Assembly (NCBI GenBank): GCA_002733485.1
Contig: NVVU01000064.1
Span: forward strand, 8,033 to 17,469
Direction: 5' to 3'
Origin: Robiginitomaculum sp.
Lineage (GTDB): Bacteria > Pseudomonadota > Alphaproteobacteria > Caulobacterales > Maricaulaceae
Length of the DNA stretch: 9,437 nt
Every line of letters begins with the position of its first letter. Positions within the stretch are counted from its first letter, which is position 1. Of the stretch, positions 1 through 6,457 are shown piece after piece. The notes below the pieces were generated by a model that saw only the letters and a list, made by a program, of their open reading frames with translations, made no database searches and had not been told where the DNA came from. The position numbers and the translations under genes are program-made.

Positions 1-174
1 ACACATAACCATCAACAGAATTTTTCCTGAGCCGTGCAAACCAATGGGCCTTTAGCTGAATGCTGGAATGAGGCGCGCTGGTTTCCATTGTCTCTTTGAA
101 TCATCAGTGCGCATATTGTTTTAGCCGTGCTGGTGTTGTTGCGCTCGATAAATGATTTTGCTGCGCTGAAACGG

Positions 175-203
175 TTGACGGCTGCGCGCTGGCACCGTAT
201 CTG
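175..203 (+). promoter_or_regulatory. candidate sigma-70 promoter for tRNA-Asp
   Basis: TTGACG at 175-180 matches the -35 consensus at five of six bases. It is followed after exactly 17 bases by TATCTG at 198-203, a weak -10. Transcription would start near 210, about 34 bases before the mature tRNA, with a GC-rich stretch just downstream of the -10. The position is right for the tRNA gene, but the -10 match is only three of six bases. The call is an inference from spacing and position. Confidence 0.4.
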
Positions 204-233
204 ACGGCCTCTCGCGCACCCTGTGTGTGGGAA

Positions 234-327
234 CATGAAATGAGCGGGTGTAGCTCAGTTGGTTAGAGTGCCGGCCTGTCACGCCGGAGGTCGCGGGTTC
301 GAGTCCCGTCACTCGCGCCATTTCATG
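234..327 (+). other. inverted repeat bracketing the tRNA (leader/trailer pairing)
   Basis: CATGAAA at 234-240, just before the tRNA, is the exact reverse complement of TTTCATG at 321-327, just after its CCA. In the precursor transcript the two could pair as a 7-bp helix stacked beyond the acceptor stem, leaving a small internal loop (TGA on the 5' side, GCCA on the 3' side) at the RNase P and 3'-end processing sites. The complementarity is seen directly. A role in tRNA maturation is inference. Confidence 0.5.
244..320 (+). tRNA. tRNA-Asp (anticodon GTC)
   Basis: A 77-base cloverleaf including an encoded CCA (318-320). The acceptor stem pairs GCGGGTG (244-250) with CACTCGC (310-316), containing one G-T wobble, and the discriminator is G317. 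The anticodon stem CCGGC (271-275) and GCCGG (283-287) encloses loop CTGTCAC with anticodon GTC at 278-280, which reads Asp codons. The D-arm sequence TAGCTCAGTTGGTTAGA and the T-loop GGTTCGAGTCC are standard. Both strands show spurious open frames across it, which are artefacts of the tRNA sequence. Confidence 0.97.
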
Positions 328-334
328 AAAGACA

Positions 335-370
335 AAAAAGGGTATGGGCTTGGCGGCTCATGCCCTTTTT
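335..370 (+). terminator. intrinsic terminator after tRNA-Asp
   Basis: AAAAAGGGTATG (335-346) pairs over 12 positions, with one G-T wobble, with CATGCCCTTTTT (359-370) around a 12-base loop. The A-tract/T-tract flanks make a GC-core hairpin with a T-run, so it could end transcription in either direction. It lies 15 bases after the tRNA CCA. It should separate the tRNA unit from the PEP carboxylase gene that starts at 502, which then needs its own promoter between 371 and 501. I could not identify that promoter confidently. Confidence 0.7.
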
Positions 371-501
371 GCTTATTCCACTATGACCTGCGCGAAAAAC
401 TTGTCATATATCTGCGTTATTGCTGCATTGCGGCAAAATGCGCGCTAACCTGTGTTAACATTGACTCCTCATCGCCAAATGATGCCAAACAAGAGGCTGT
501 T

Positions 502-3351
502 ATGACTGGTTTTTCGTTTCCCAACGCCAACGCCAACGCCGATCAATGGGCGACATGGTGCCTTGCGCAACTGGAAGGTTATGAGCGGGAAGTGGCGCTG
601 GACCCCCAGACGAACTCGGTGCGCCGCCTTGGCTATGCCTTGTTACAGGCGCTTCAGGGCCGCCATACCGATGGCGCGGCGCTGGCCTTAACGGCCAAGC
701 ATTTTTCTGATCAGGCATTGTTCCATCGCGCCGATGATTTTGCCGCCCAGCACCAGGATGGCCCGATGGATCAGGCACAGATTGATGCCATGCTGGCCCC
801 CCTTAGTGATTTGCACTTTGCCGATGTGCAGGCAGAATTAGAGCGCACCCGCACCGGCATTGTCTTTACCGCGCACCCGACCTTTGCCATGTCGGCGTCT
901 TTGCGCCGGGCCGTGGCTGCCTATGCCTCTGCTCAGCAGGATAGCGAGCGCGATGTAGCCAAAGCGCAAATCAAGGCCCTGGCCCACGCTCCGGACCCTG
1001 AGATTACCCTGGCCGATGAACATGAGGCCGCGCAATTGGCCATCACGCGGGCGCAACAGGCGGTGGGGGATATTACCGCCAAAATGCTGGTCTGGGCGCG
1101 CCAGTATTTCCCGAGTGACTGGACCGCGATCAATCCCGCCCCGATCAGTCTGGCCAGTTGGGTTGGCTATGATCTGGACGGGCGCACAGACATTCATTGG
1201 GGCCAAACCATTAAAATCCGCCTTTTGGAAAAATCCCGGGCCCTGGCGGACTATGCAGATGATCTGGCGGTCATCGATCTGGGGGCGCAAAATGCCGCTC
1301 GGGATGTGCTGGTTACCACCTTGCGTGATGCATCTGCGTTTGCCGCGCACCAGGGTGCACTTTTCGGTGGAGATCTGAATGACCCCTTGGTGGTGACCCG
1401 GGCTGCCAACACCCTGACCATGGAGGATCAAAATCGTCTGATCAGCCTGAAACCGGTTATCAGGGACATGGATGCTCTGTTGGCCGGGTCCGATGACAAA
1501 GCGGCGAAGCTGGCATTGTGTGTGCTGCGCGCCCGCATGGGTAATCTGGGACTGGGGTTAGCGCGGATTCATTTGCGCATTAATGCGGCGCAATTAATAT
1601 CGGCCTTGCGGGCTGATCTGGGACTGGAGCAGGGGCGCGCCTTTGCCGATCGCACAGCACTGGACGCAGCCGCCGACAAAGCCCGTTCAGCCGCGCAGCA
1701 GCGCATTAATCTGGCCTCTATCTTTTTGGAACCGATGACGGCCCGGCGGCAATTCATGCTGTGTGCCGAGTTTTTAAAACATGTGGATGCCGATACCCCC
1801 ATCCGCTTTCTGATTGCCGAATGCGAGGCCCCGGCAACGGTAATGGGAGCGATCTATCTGGCCCGGCTGTATGGGGTTGATCACCTTTTGGACATATCGC
1901 CCCTGTTTGAAACGCCTTTGGCGATGGAACGCGGCGGGCGGTTGATTGAACGCCTGTTGGAAGAAGAGGAGTTTGTCGACTATATTCGCGCACGGGGCCG
2001 CCTGGCGATCCAGATCGGGTTTTCTGATTCTGGCCGCTTCATGGGGCAGATTGCCTCCAATTGCGCCATTGAACGTCTGCAAATTCTGCTCGCCCGCGCG
2101 ATGGCCACCAAGGGTATTCTCAATGTCGAGGTATTAATTTTCAACACCCACGGCGAATCCATGGGGCGCGGCGCCTATCCCGGCACCTTGCAGGAACGCT
2201 TTGATTATCTGATCACCCCCTGGACCCGCTCGCGCTTTGCTCACGAAGGCTTGCGTCTGAATGCGGAAACCAGCTTTCAGGGTGGCGACGGGTTTTTGCA
2301 TTTTGAAACGCCGCCTCTGGCCGGTGCCACGGTGGGGGCATTATTGCAATGGGGATTTGCGTGCCCGCAGGCAGATAAAAGCGACCGGTTTTATGCTGAC
2401 ATCAATTATTCGTGGGATTTTTATCGCAACATAAAATCCTGGCAGGAAAACCTGTTTGAAAATGTTGATTATCAGGTCTCCGTGGGGGCCTTTGCGGCGC
2501 AAATGCTGTTCCCAACTGGCTCGCGCAAGGCCCGGCGGCAAAGCGGCGCGGCGATCACCGGGCCAAAATCCCTGCGCGCTATTCCCCATAATGCCATATT
2601 GCAACAATTGGCGGCACCGGTGAATGTGATTGGCGGGGCGGGCCATGCCGCCGGGCTGGAGCCAGAACGCTTTATTGAACAGGTCAATGGCTCTGCACGC
2701 ATGCGTGAAATCCTGGGCATGATCCGCAAATCCCGGGCATTGACCAGCCTGCCGGTGTTGCGTGCCTATGGGGTATTGTTCGATGCCAGTTTCTGGATCA
2801 GCAAGGCCGCCGGCGAAGATGACCCGCAACAGGTGTTTGCCTGCGAGCAGTTGGCTCAACATCTCGGCGAGCGCCAGACGCCCCGTGCCCTAAGCCGTTT
2901 TGCCAACCATATTGCCGCCGACTTATCTCGTCTGGACAAGGTATTTCAGGGGCTGGATGGTGAAAGTTATGCCAATGAGCGTCATGTGGAGCGGCGCGCC
3001 ATCCATGCCCTGCACGCCATTCGCCAGGCCATGATCATGCAGGCGTTTTTACTGACGGCCAGCCTGCCATCCTTCTCCCAGCGCCATGATTGCACCCGGG
3101 CCATGGTGCTGGATCTGGCGTTTGCACTACGTTTTGATGAACTGGCCGATTTGCTGGTTGACATTTTCCCGCTGAACGAGGCCGGGGCAGCGGCCTTTGA
3201 AGGTATAACCGAGCCCAGCGATGATGCCGGGCAAGGGGTACGCGGTTATCCACATATCCATGAACAGGTGATCCAGCCCTTGCGCTTTATCCACCAGAGC
3301 ATTCGCGAGATTGGTGTGGGCCTGTCGCACCATTACGGGGCGTATGGATAA
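502..3351 (+). CDS. ppc: divergent phosphoenolpyruvate carboxylase family protein
   Basis: 949 residues, slightly longer than typical bacterial PEP carboxylases (about 880-930). The family normally converts PEP and bicarbonate to oxaloacetate in the cytoplasm as an anaplerotic step. The ATG at 502 is chosen because AAGAGG sits five bases upstream. The frame stays open back to 259, but only by reading through the tRNA. Family landmarks are recognisable: TAHPT (123-127, catalytic-type His125), ARIHLRINAAQ (354-364), PLFET (467-471, metal-ligand-type Glu470), GFSDSGRFMG (506-515, metal-ligand-type Asp509), SMGRG (553-557, Arg556) and LRAIP (691-695). Several motifs are altered. TAHPTE reads TAHPTF, SDSAK reads SDSGR, and the FHGRGG loop reads FNTHGE (547-552), replacing the usual His and first Arg. 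The WxFAWTQ segment after LRAIP is replaced, and the C-terminus ends HHYGAYG instead of the usual (R/Q)NTG. It is either a distinct active subfamily or a homologue with changed chemistry. Family membership is firm, activity is uncertain. Confidence 0.82.
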   Translation: MTGFSFPNANANADQWATWCLAQLEGYEREVALDPQTNSVRRLGYALLQALQGRHTDGAALALTAKHFSDQALFHRADDFAAQHQDGPMDQAQIDAMLAPLSDLHFADVQAELERTRTGIVFTAHPTFAMSASLRRAVAAYASAQQDSERDVAKAQIKALAHAPDPEITLADEHEAAQLAITRAQQAVGDITAKMLVWARQYFPSDWTAINPAPISLASWVGYDLDGRTDIHWGQTIKIRLLEKSRALADYADDLAVIDLGAQNAARDVLVTTLRDASAFAAHQGALFGGDLNDPLVVTRAANTLTMEDQNRLISLKPVIRDMDALLAGSDDKAAKLALCVLRARMGNLGLGLARIHLRINAAQLISALRADLGLEQGRAFADRTALDAAADKARSAAQQRINLASIFLEPMTARRQFMLCAEFLKHVDADTPIRFLIAECEAPATVMGAIYLARLYGVDHLLDISPLFETPLAMERGGRLIERLLEEEEFVDYIRARGRLAIQIGFSDSGRFMGQIASNCAIERLQILLARAMATKGILNVEVLIFNTHGESMGRGAYPGTLQERFDYLITPWTRSRFAHEGLRLNAETSFQGGDGFLHFETPPLAGATVGALLQWGFACPQADKSDRFYADINYSWDFYRNIKSWQENLFENVDYQVSVGAFAAQMLFPTGSRKARRQSGAAITGPKSLRAIPHNAILQQLAAPVNVIGGAGHAAGLEPERFIEQVNGSARMREILGMIRKSRALTSLPVLRAYGVLFDASFWISKAAGEDDPQQVFACEQLAQHLGERQTPRALSRFANHIAADLSRLDKVFQGLDGESYANERHVERRAIHALHAIRQAMIMQAFLLTASLPSFSQRHDCTRAMVLDLAFALRFDELADLLVDIFPLNEAGAAAFEGITEPSDDAGQGVRGYPHIHEQVIQPLRFIHQSIREIGVGLSHHYGAYG

Positions 3352-3408
3352 AGTTTTGCTTGGGTGTTTGGATCCCAGATCTTCGCCCGATAACCCTGTG
3401 AAGGAAAC

Positions 3409-4539
3409 CTACTTCTTCATCTTGGCGGCGGCCTGTTTGCGCACAGTTTCGCGTACTTTCACATCAAAGGCATCATCGGGCGCAGCGGCGGCGCGTTTTT
3501 TTGCCTCGGCCTTCAGATAGGAATCGCGCTTTTTCACCAGCACTTCCATTTTGCTGTTCAGGGTTTGGCGCTCTTTTACCAGCGCGTCCAGTTTCGCCTT
3601 CTGCTCTTCTTTAGAGAGGCCTTTGAATGTCTCTGGCAGCTCGTCTTCTTTCAGAGTATCCAGCGATACCTTGCCATCGGCATAGTCCTCGACCAGCTCA
3701 TTGCCGCCGGTTACCACCTTGTTTTTCTTACCGGACTTGAAACGATAGCTGGCCATGTCGGAGGCCACCGGGGCCGGAGCGGCCAGCGCCAGCGCGCGCT
3801 TGTTACGCACTTCGGCTTGCGCCGCCTTGGCGCCATAGCCCAGCACCGTATGGTTCATGGCGCGCTGCATCTGCTCGATATCGTCATCATAAGGGCTGTG
3901 TACCGCTTGCATGCCGCCATTTTGCGCAATGGCCAGATATTCACCATCGCCAAGATCGGCGATTTCATGCCAGACTTTGGACGTGTCTGCATGCCGACCG
4001 GCCTGTACCGTATTGACGATAATGTCAGCATTGCGGGCATTGCGCAAAGATACTGCATAGGGAACATCATTGGGGTAATCCATATGCGGCGGTGCATCGC
4101 CCACTAGAAACACCAGGCGCAGGGTTTGCGGGTTCTGGTCCCATTGCAGGTCTTCAATGCTCTCGCTCAGCGCCTGATTGACTGATTCGGGACGATCCCC
4201 GCCGCCCTGGGCGCGAAATTCCAATAAATGGCCATAAATGCCATTCATATCATCGGTCAGATCAAAGGTTTTGGTGATATAGGCATCGCCGCGATCGCGA
4301 TAACCGATCAGGGCAAAGCGAATGCGGCCCTGCTGGCCCGGGCGCGTATCAGCTATGTCATTGGCGATAGACCAGATTTTCTGCTTGGCCCCTTCGATCA
4401 GACCGGACATGGAGCCAGTGGTATCCAGCACAAAGGCAACATCCACATCATAGGAAGGAGCATTGCTGCTGGCGAAAGCCGACAATGGCAGGGTGAAGGC
4501 AATGACGAATAGCGATGCGCCTACGAACATGTGTTTCAT
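3409..4539 (-). CDS. exported von Willebrand factor A domain protein
   Basis: 376 residues read on the minus strand. The ATG at 4539-4537 has an AGAGG ribosome site six bases upstream (complement of 4547-4554). Residues 1-23 form a signal peptide with a basic start, a hydrophobic core and a likely cut after AFA, so the protein should be exported. Residues about 31-235 are a vWA domain with an apparently intact metal-binding (MIDAS) site: DTTGS at 39-43, the threonine-loop-equivalent GGGDRPES (112-119), and Asp148 in LVGDAPPH. vWA domains usually bind protein partners through a divalent metal. The rest is low complexity, with an Ala/Lys/Glu-rich segment around 308-349 predicted by eye to be a coiled coil, then a Lys-rich end. 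No transmembrane anchor or lipobox is visible. It converges on the PEP carboxylase gene (57-base gap) and diverges from nuoA. The partner and process are unknown, and no metal-chelatase or adhesin neighbour is present. Confidence 0.88.
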   Translation of the reverse strand: MKHMFVGASLFVIAFTLPLSAFASSNAPSYDVDVAFVLDTTGSMSGLIEGAKQKIWSIANDIADTRPGQQGRIRFALIGYRDRGDAYITKTFDLTDDMNGIYGHLLEFRAQGGGDRPESVNQALSESIEDLQWDQNPQTLRLVFLVGDAPPHMDYPNDVPYAVSLRNARNADIIVNTVQAGRHADTSKVWHEIADLGDGEYLAIAQNGGMQAVHSPYDDDIEQMQRAMNHTVLGYGAKAAQAEVRNKRALALAAPAPVASDMASYRFKSGKKNKVVTGGNELVEDYADGKVSLDTLKEDELPETFKGLSKEEQKAKLDALVKERQTLNSKMEVLVKKRDSYLKAEAKKRAAAAPDDAFDVKVRETVRKQAAAKMKK

Positions 4540-4706
4540 GATTAAACCTCTTTTGCGCCCCCGCCGGGCTATATCGGCGCAACATTCTGCCGAAAATGGG
4601 GCGCTGAGGCGGCGATTTGAAGTATAAAAACGCTACCGGCGATTGCTGTAAGGGCTGGCAAGCTGAAAAAAGTTTAATTACGCGGCAAAACGTCCCGCAA
4701 AGGTGA

Positions 4707-4735
4707 TTGCCATCAGGCGCGCACAGTTCTAGCTT
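4707..4735 (+). promoter_or_regulatory. weak candidate promoter for the nuo operon
   Basis: TTGCCA (4707-4712) matches the -35 consensus at five of six bases and is followed after 17 bases by TAGCTT (4730-4735), a poor -10 (three of six). It would leave a leader of about 70 bases before the nuoA ATG. It is the best plus-strand match I found in the 272-base divergent gap 4540-4811, but it could be chance. The minus-strand promoter for the vWA gene must also lie in this gap. A TATACT-like box is visible on that strand near 4622-4627, without a convincing -35. Confidence 0.25.
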
Positions 4736-4811
4736 CGCGTTCCAGAGTGGGGGCTCAGGGTCTTCGAGTCGCCGTACCTTTGTGCCACGCGTATAACCGC
4801 CGGAGCCTTCC

Positions 4812-5177
4812 ATGAGCGAGATGTTGCTCGACTATCTTCCTGTCCTGATTTTCCTGGCCATCGCCGCCATGGTTGCCATGGTGTTTATGGTTCTGCCAAT
4901 GATATTGGCGCCCAACAACCCTGATAGCGAAAAGGTTTCGACCTATGAATGCGGGTTTGAGGCCTTTGATGATGCGCGGATGAAATTTGATGTCAAATTT
5001 TATCTGGTGGCGATTCTGTTCATCGTTTTCGATCTTGAAGTGGTCTTTCTGTTTCCATGGGCCGTGAATTTAAAGGCCCTTGGTCCCTATGCTTTCTGGA
5101 CGATGATGGTGTTTCTGGCCGAATTGATGATTGGCTTTATGTATGCATGGCGTCGCGGCGCCCTGGAATGGGAGTAG
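4812..5177 (+). CDS. nuoA: NADH-quinone oxidoreductase subunit A
   Basis: 121 residues, the usual size. It is a membrane-arm subunit of respiratory complex I (ND3 homologue) located next to the quinone site. Three hydrophobic helices are visible at about 8-32, 63-83 and 92-113. The loop between the first two contains the conserved YECGFE (45-50) with Cys47 at the position of the ND3 switch cysteine. The second helix carries the conserved acidic residues Asp74 and Glu76 in FDLEVVFLFPW. The start is set by GGAG at 4802-4805, six bases before the ATG. It is the first gene of the nuo operon. The nuoB start follows its stop after four bases, and its last codons supply the nuoB ribosome site. Confidence 0.97.
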   Translation: MSEMLLDYLPVLIFLAIAAMVAMVFMVLPMILAPNNPDSEKVSTYECGFEAFDDARMKFDVKFYLVAILFIVFDLEVVFLFPWAVNLKALGPYAFWTMMVFLAELMIGFMYAWRRGALEWE

Positions 5178-5181
5178 AGCA

Positions 5182-5745
5182 GTGAGCGACCCCAATGTAC
5201 CCGCCTTTGGTGCTGCGCGCGTCGCAACACCTTTTTATGACCCCAAAAAGCACGATCCGTTTCATGACGGGGTGTCCGATGCCCTGATGGACAAGGGCTT
5301 TGTTATCGCCAGCGCGGACGAACTGATCACCTGGGCACGCACTGGCTCGCTGATGTGGATGACGTTTGGTCTGGCCTGTTGCGCCGTTGAGATGATGCAG
5401 GCCGCCATGCCGCGCTATGACATTGAACGCTTTGGATTTGCGCCGCGCGCTTCCCCGCGCCAGTCCGATGTGATGATTGTGGCTGGCACGCTGACCAATA
5501 AAATGGCCCCGGCCCTGCGCAAGGTTTATGACCAGATGCCCGAACCGCGCTATGTGATCTCCATGGGGTCCTGCGCCAATGGCGGCGGGTATTACCATTA
5601 TTCCTATTCCGTGGTGCGCGGCTGCGACCGCATTGTGCCGGTGGATATTTATGTGCCCGGCTGCCCACCAACCGCCGAGGCGCTGGTCTATGGCATTTTG
5701 CAATTGCAAAAGAAGATCCGCCGCGTAGGGGATATTATTCGATGA
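5182..5745 (+). CDS. nuoB: NADH-quinone oxidoreductase subunit B
   Basis: 187 residues, peripheral subunit of complex I that holds the terminal 4Fe-4S cluster N2, which passes electrons to quinone. The four expected cluster ligands are present: the adjacent pair Cys66-Cys67 in GLACCAVEMM, Cys131 in GSCANGG, and Cys161 in PGCPPT. A further Cys148 in RGCDRI is not one of them. The GTG at 5182 is chosen as start because GGGAG (5170-5174, inside the end of nuoA) is seven bases upstream, and the next residues fit the family N-terminus. An ATG at 5131 in the same frame would make a 17-residue extension lying wholly inside nuoA and is unlikely. The TGA overlaps the nuoC ATG (ATGA at 5742-5745), so the two are translationally coupled. 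Confidence 0.97.
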   Translation: MSDPNVPAFGAARVATPFYDPKKHDPFHDGVSDALMDKGFVIASADELITWARTGSLMWMTFGLACCAVEMMQAAMPRYDIERFGFAPRASPRQSDVMIVAGTLTNKMAPALRKVYDQMPEPRYVISMGSCANGGGYYHYSYSVVRGCDRIVPVDIYVPGCPPTAEALVYGILQLQKKIRRVGDIIR

Positions 5746-6347
5746 GTAAGTCCATTCCCGATCTGGAAACCTATCTGCTGGCCGAACTGGGCACGGCGCT
5801 AACCGGTAGCGAGGTCAGCTTTGATGCACTAACGCTCAATGCCCATGCCGAACAGATCGTCAAAATCCTGACTTTTTTGCGCGATGACAGCCAGTGCCGC
5901 TTTGAAACCCTGATCGATATATGCGGGGTGGATTATCCTGGCCGTGCGCGGCGCTTTGATGTTGTTTATCACTTGCTTTCTATGCGTGAAAACAGCAGAT
6001 TGCGTATAAAAGTTAAAGTGGAAGAGGGCGGCACAGTACCTAGTGTTGTGGGGGTTTATCCGGCGGCGAACTGGAATGAACGTGAAGCTTTTGACATGTA
6101 TGGTATTCTTTTTTCCGGTCATCCGGATTTGCGCCGTATTCTCACTGATTATGGCTTTGAAGGGCATCCCTTGCGCAAGGATTTCCCGCTATCGGGCCAT
6201 GTGCAGTGCCGCTATGACGAGGAACAGCGCCGGGTGGTTTATGAGCCGGTTTCACTGACCCAGGAATTTCGCAATTTCGACAATTTAAGCCCGTGGGAAG
6301 GGGCGAAATATGTGCTGGAGCAAGAGACGGACGGAGAGGGGCAATGA
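5742..6347 (+). CDS. nuoC: NADH-quinone oxidoreductase subunit C
   Basis: 201 residues, the connecting-module subunit of complex I (30-kDa subunit homologue), which has no cofactor and packs against NuoD. The family signature is present: EAFDMYGILF (115-124), GHPDLRRILTDYGFEGHPLR (126-145), then KDFPL. The C-terminal part has the usual FRNFD and SPWEG. It is encoded separately from nuoD, as in most alphaproteobacteria, rather than as the NuoCD fusion of enterobacteria. It starts in an ATGA overlap with nuoB. Its own stop is again part of an ATGA (6344-6347), which opens the small frame covering the repeat before nuoD. Confidence 0.97.
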   Translation: MSKSIPDLETYLLAELGTALTGSEVSFDALTLNAHAEQIVKILTFLRDDSQCRFETLIDICGVDYPGRARRFDVVYHLLSMRENSRLRIKVKVEEGGTVPSVVGVYPAANWNEREAFDMYGILFSGHPDLRRILTDYGFEGHPLRKDFPLSGHVQCRYDEEQRRVVYEPVSLTQEFRNFDNLSPWEGAKYVLEQETDGEGQ

Positions 6348-6457
6348 GTGAATTGCATTCCTTTTCGCGTCATACCGATGAAAATCGGTATCCAGATCAG
6401 AGTCACTACTGGATTCCGGCTTTTGCCGGAATGACGAATCGCGCGGAGGCGGGCTGA
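6344..6457 (+). CDS. possible 37-residue bridging open frame between nuoC and nuoD
   Basis: The ATG at 6344 overlaps the nuoC stop as ATGA. The frame stays open for 37 codons and ends in a TGA whose A is the first base of the nuoD ATG (TGATG, 6455-6459). It starts MSELHSFSRHTDENRYP and runs through the palindromic element at 6368-6436, which encodes the piece WIPAFAGMT. The double overlap is seen directly. That it is translated is inference. The peptide is repeat-derived and probably has no function of its own, so its value may be to keep ribosomes moving from nuoC to nuoD. Another reading is that 6344 is a former nuoD start, displaced by the insertion. Confidence 0.3.
   Translation: MSELHSFSRHTDENRYPDQSHYWIPAFAGMTNRAEAG
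6368..6436 (+). repeat. 69-base palindromic element, copy A
   Basis: Outer ends CGTCAT (6368-6373) and ATGACG (6431-6436) are inverted repeats, as are inner ATCCAG (6390-6395) and CTGGAT (6409-6414). Each half forms a hairpin: ATACCGAT/ATCGGTAT around loop GAAA (6372-6391), and ATTCCGGC/GCCGGAAT around loop TTTT (6413-6432). A 13-base linker (6396-6408) joins the halves. It is the reverse-orientation relative of the element at 8450-8518: 56 of 69 bases are identical when one is reversed. It lies in the nuoC-nuoD junction. This type of GTCAT-hairpin-CCAG intergenic repeat resembles dispersed miniature palindromes known in many proteobacteria. The family name for this genome is not known to me. 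Confidence 0.85.

Noticed and set aside
121..321. Minus-strand open frame encoding ARVTGLEPATSGVTGRHS and similar
   Set aside because: This is the antisense translation of a tRNA, a well-known source of spurious annotated proteins.
259..501. An 81-residue N-terminal extension of the PEP carboxylase frame beginning inside the tRNA
   Set aside because: It would translate the tRNA-Asp and its terminator. The ATG at 502 has AAGAGG at proper spacing and gives a normal family length.
838..1431. A 197-codon minus-strand frame inside the PEP carboxylase gene, with others nearby
   Set aside because: Shadow of biased third-position use in the real gene: no ribosome site, no recognisable domain, fully antisense.
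3352..3408. Terminator between the convergent PEP carboxylase and vWA genes
   Set aside because: Only a short GGG/CCC pairing around 3361-3376 is visible, with no clear T-tract. Not enough to call.
3565..4107. A 180-codon plus-strand frame opposite the vWA gene
   Set aside because: The minus-strand gene has a signal peptide, vWA motifs and a ribosome site. The plus frame has none and is its mirror.
5137..5709. A 190-codon minus-strand frame opposite nuoB
   Set aside because: Fully antisense to a conserved gene, with His-rich, low-quality composition and no supporting signals.
6368..6436. Hairpins of copy A as an intrinsic terminator
   Set aside because: No T-tract follows either stem; the only T-run is in a loop. 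The element is better explained as a dispersed palindrome.
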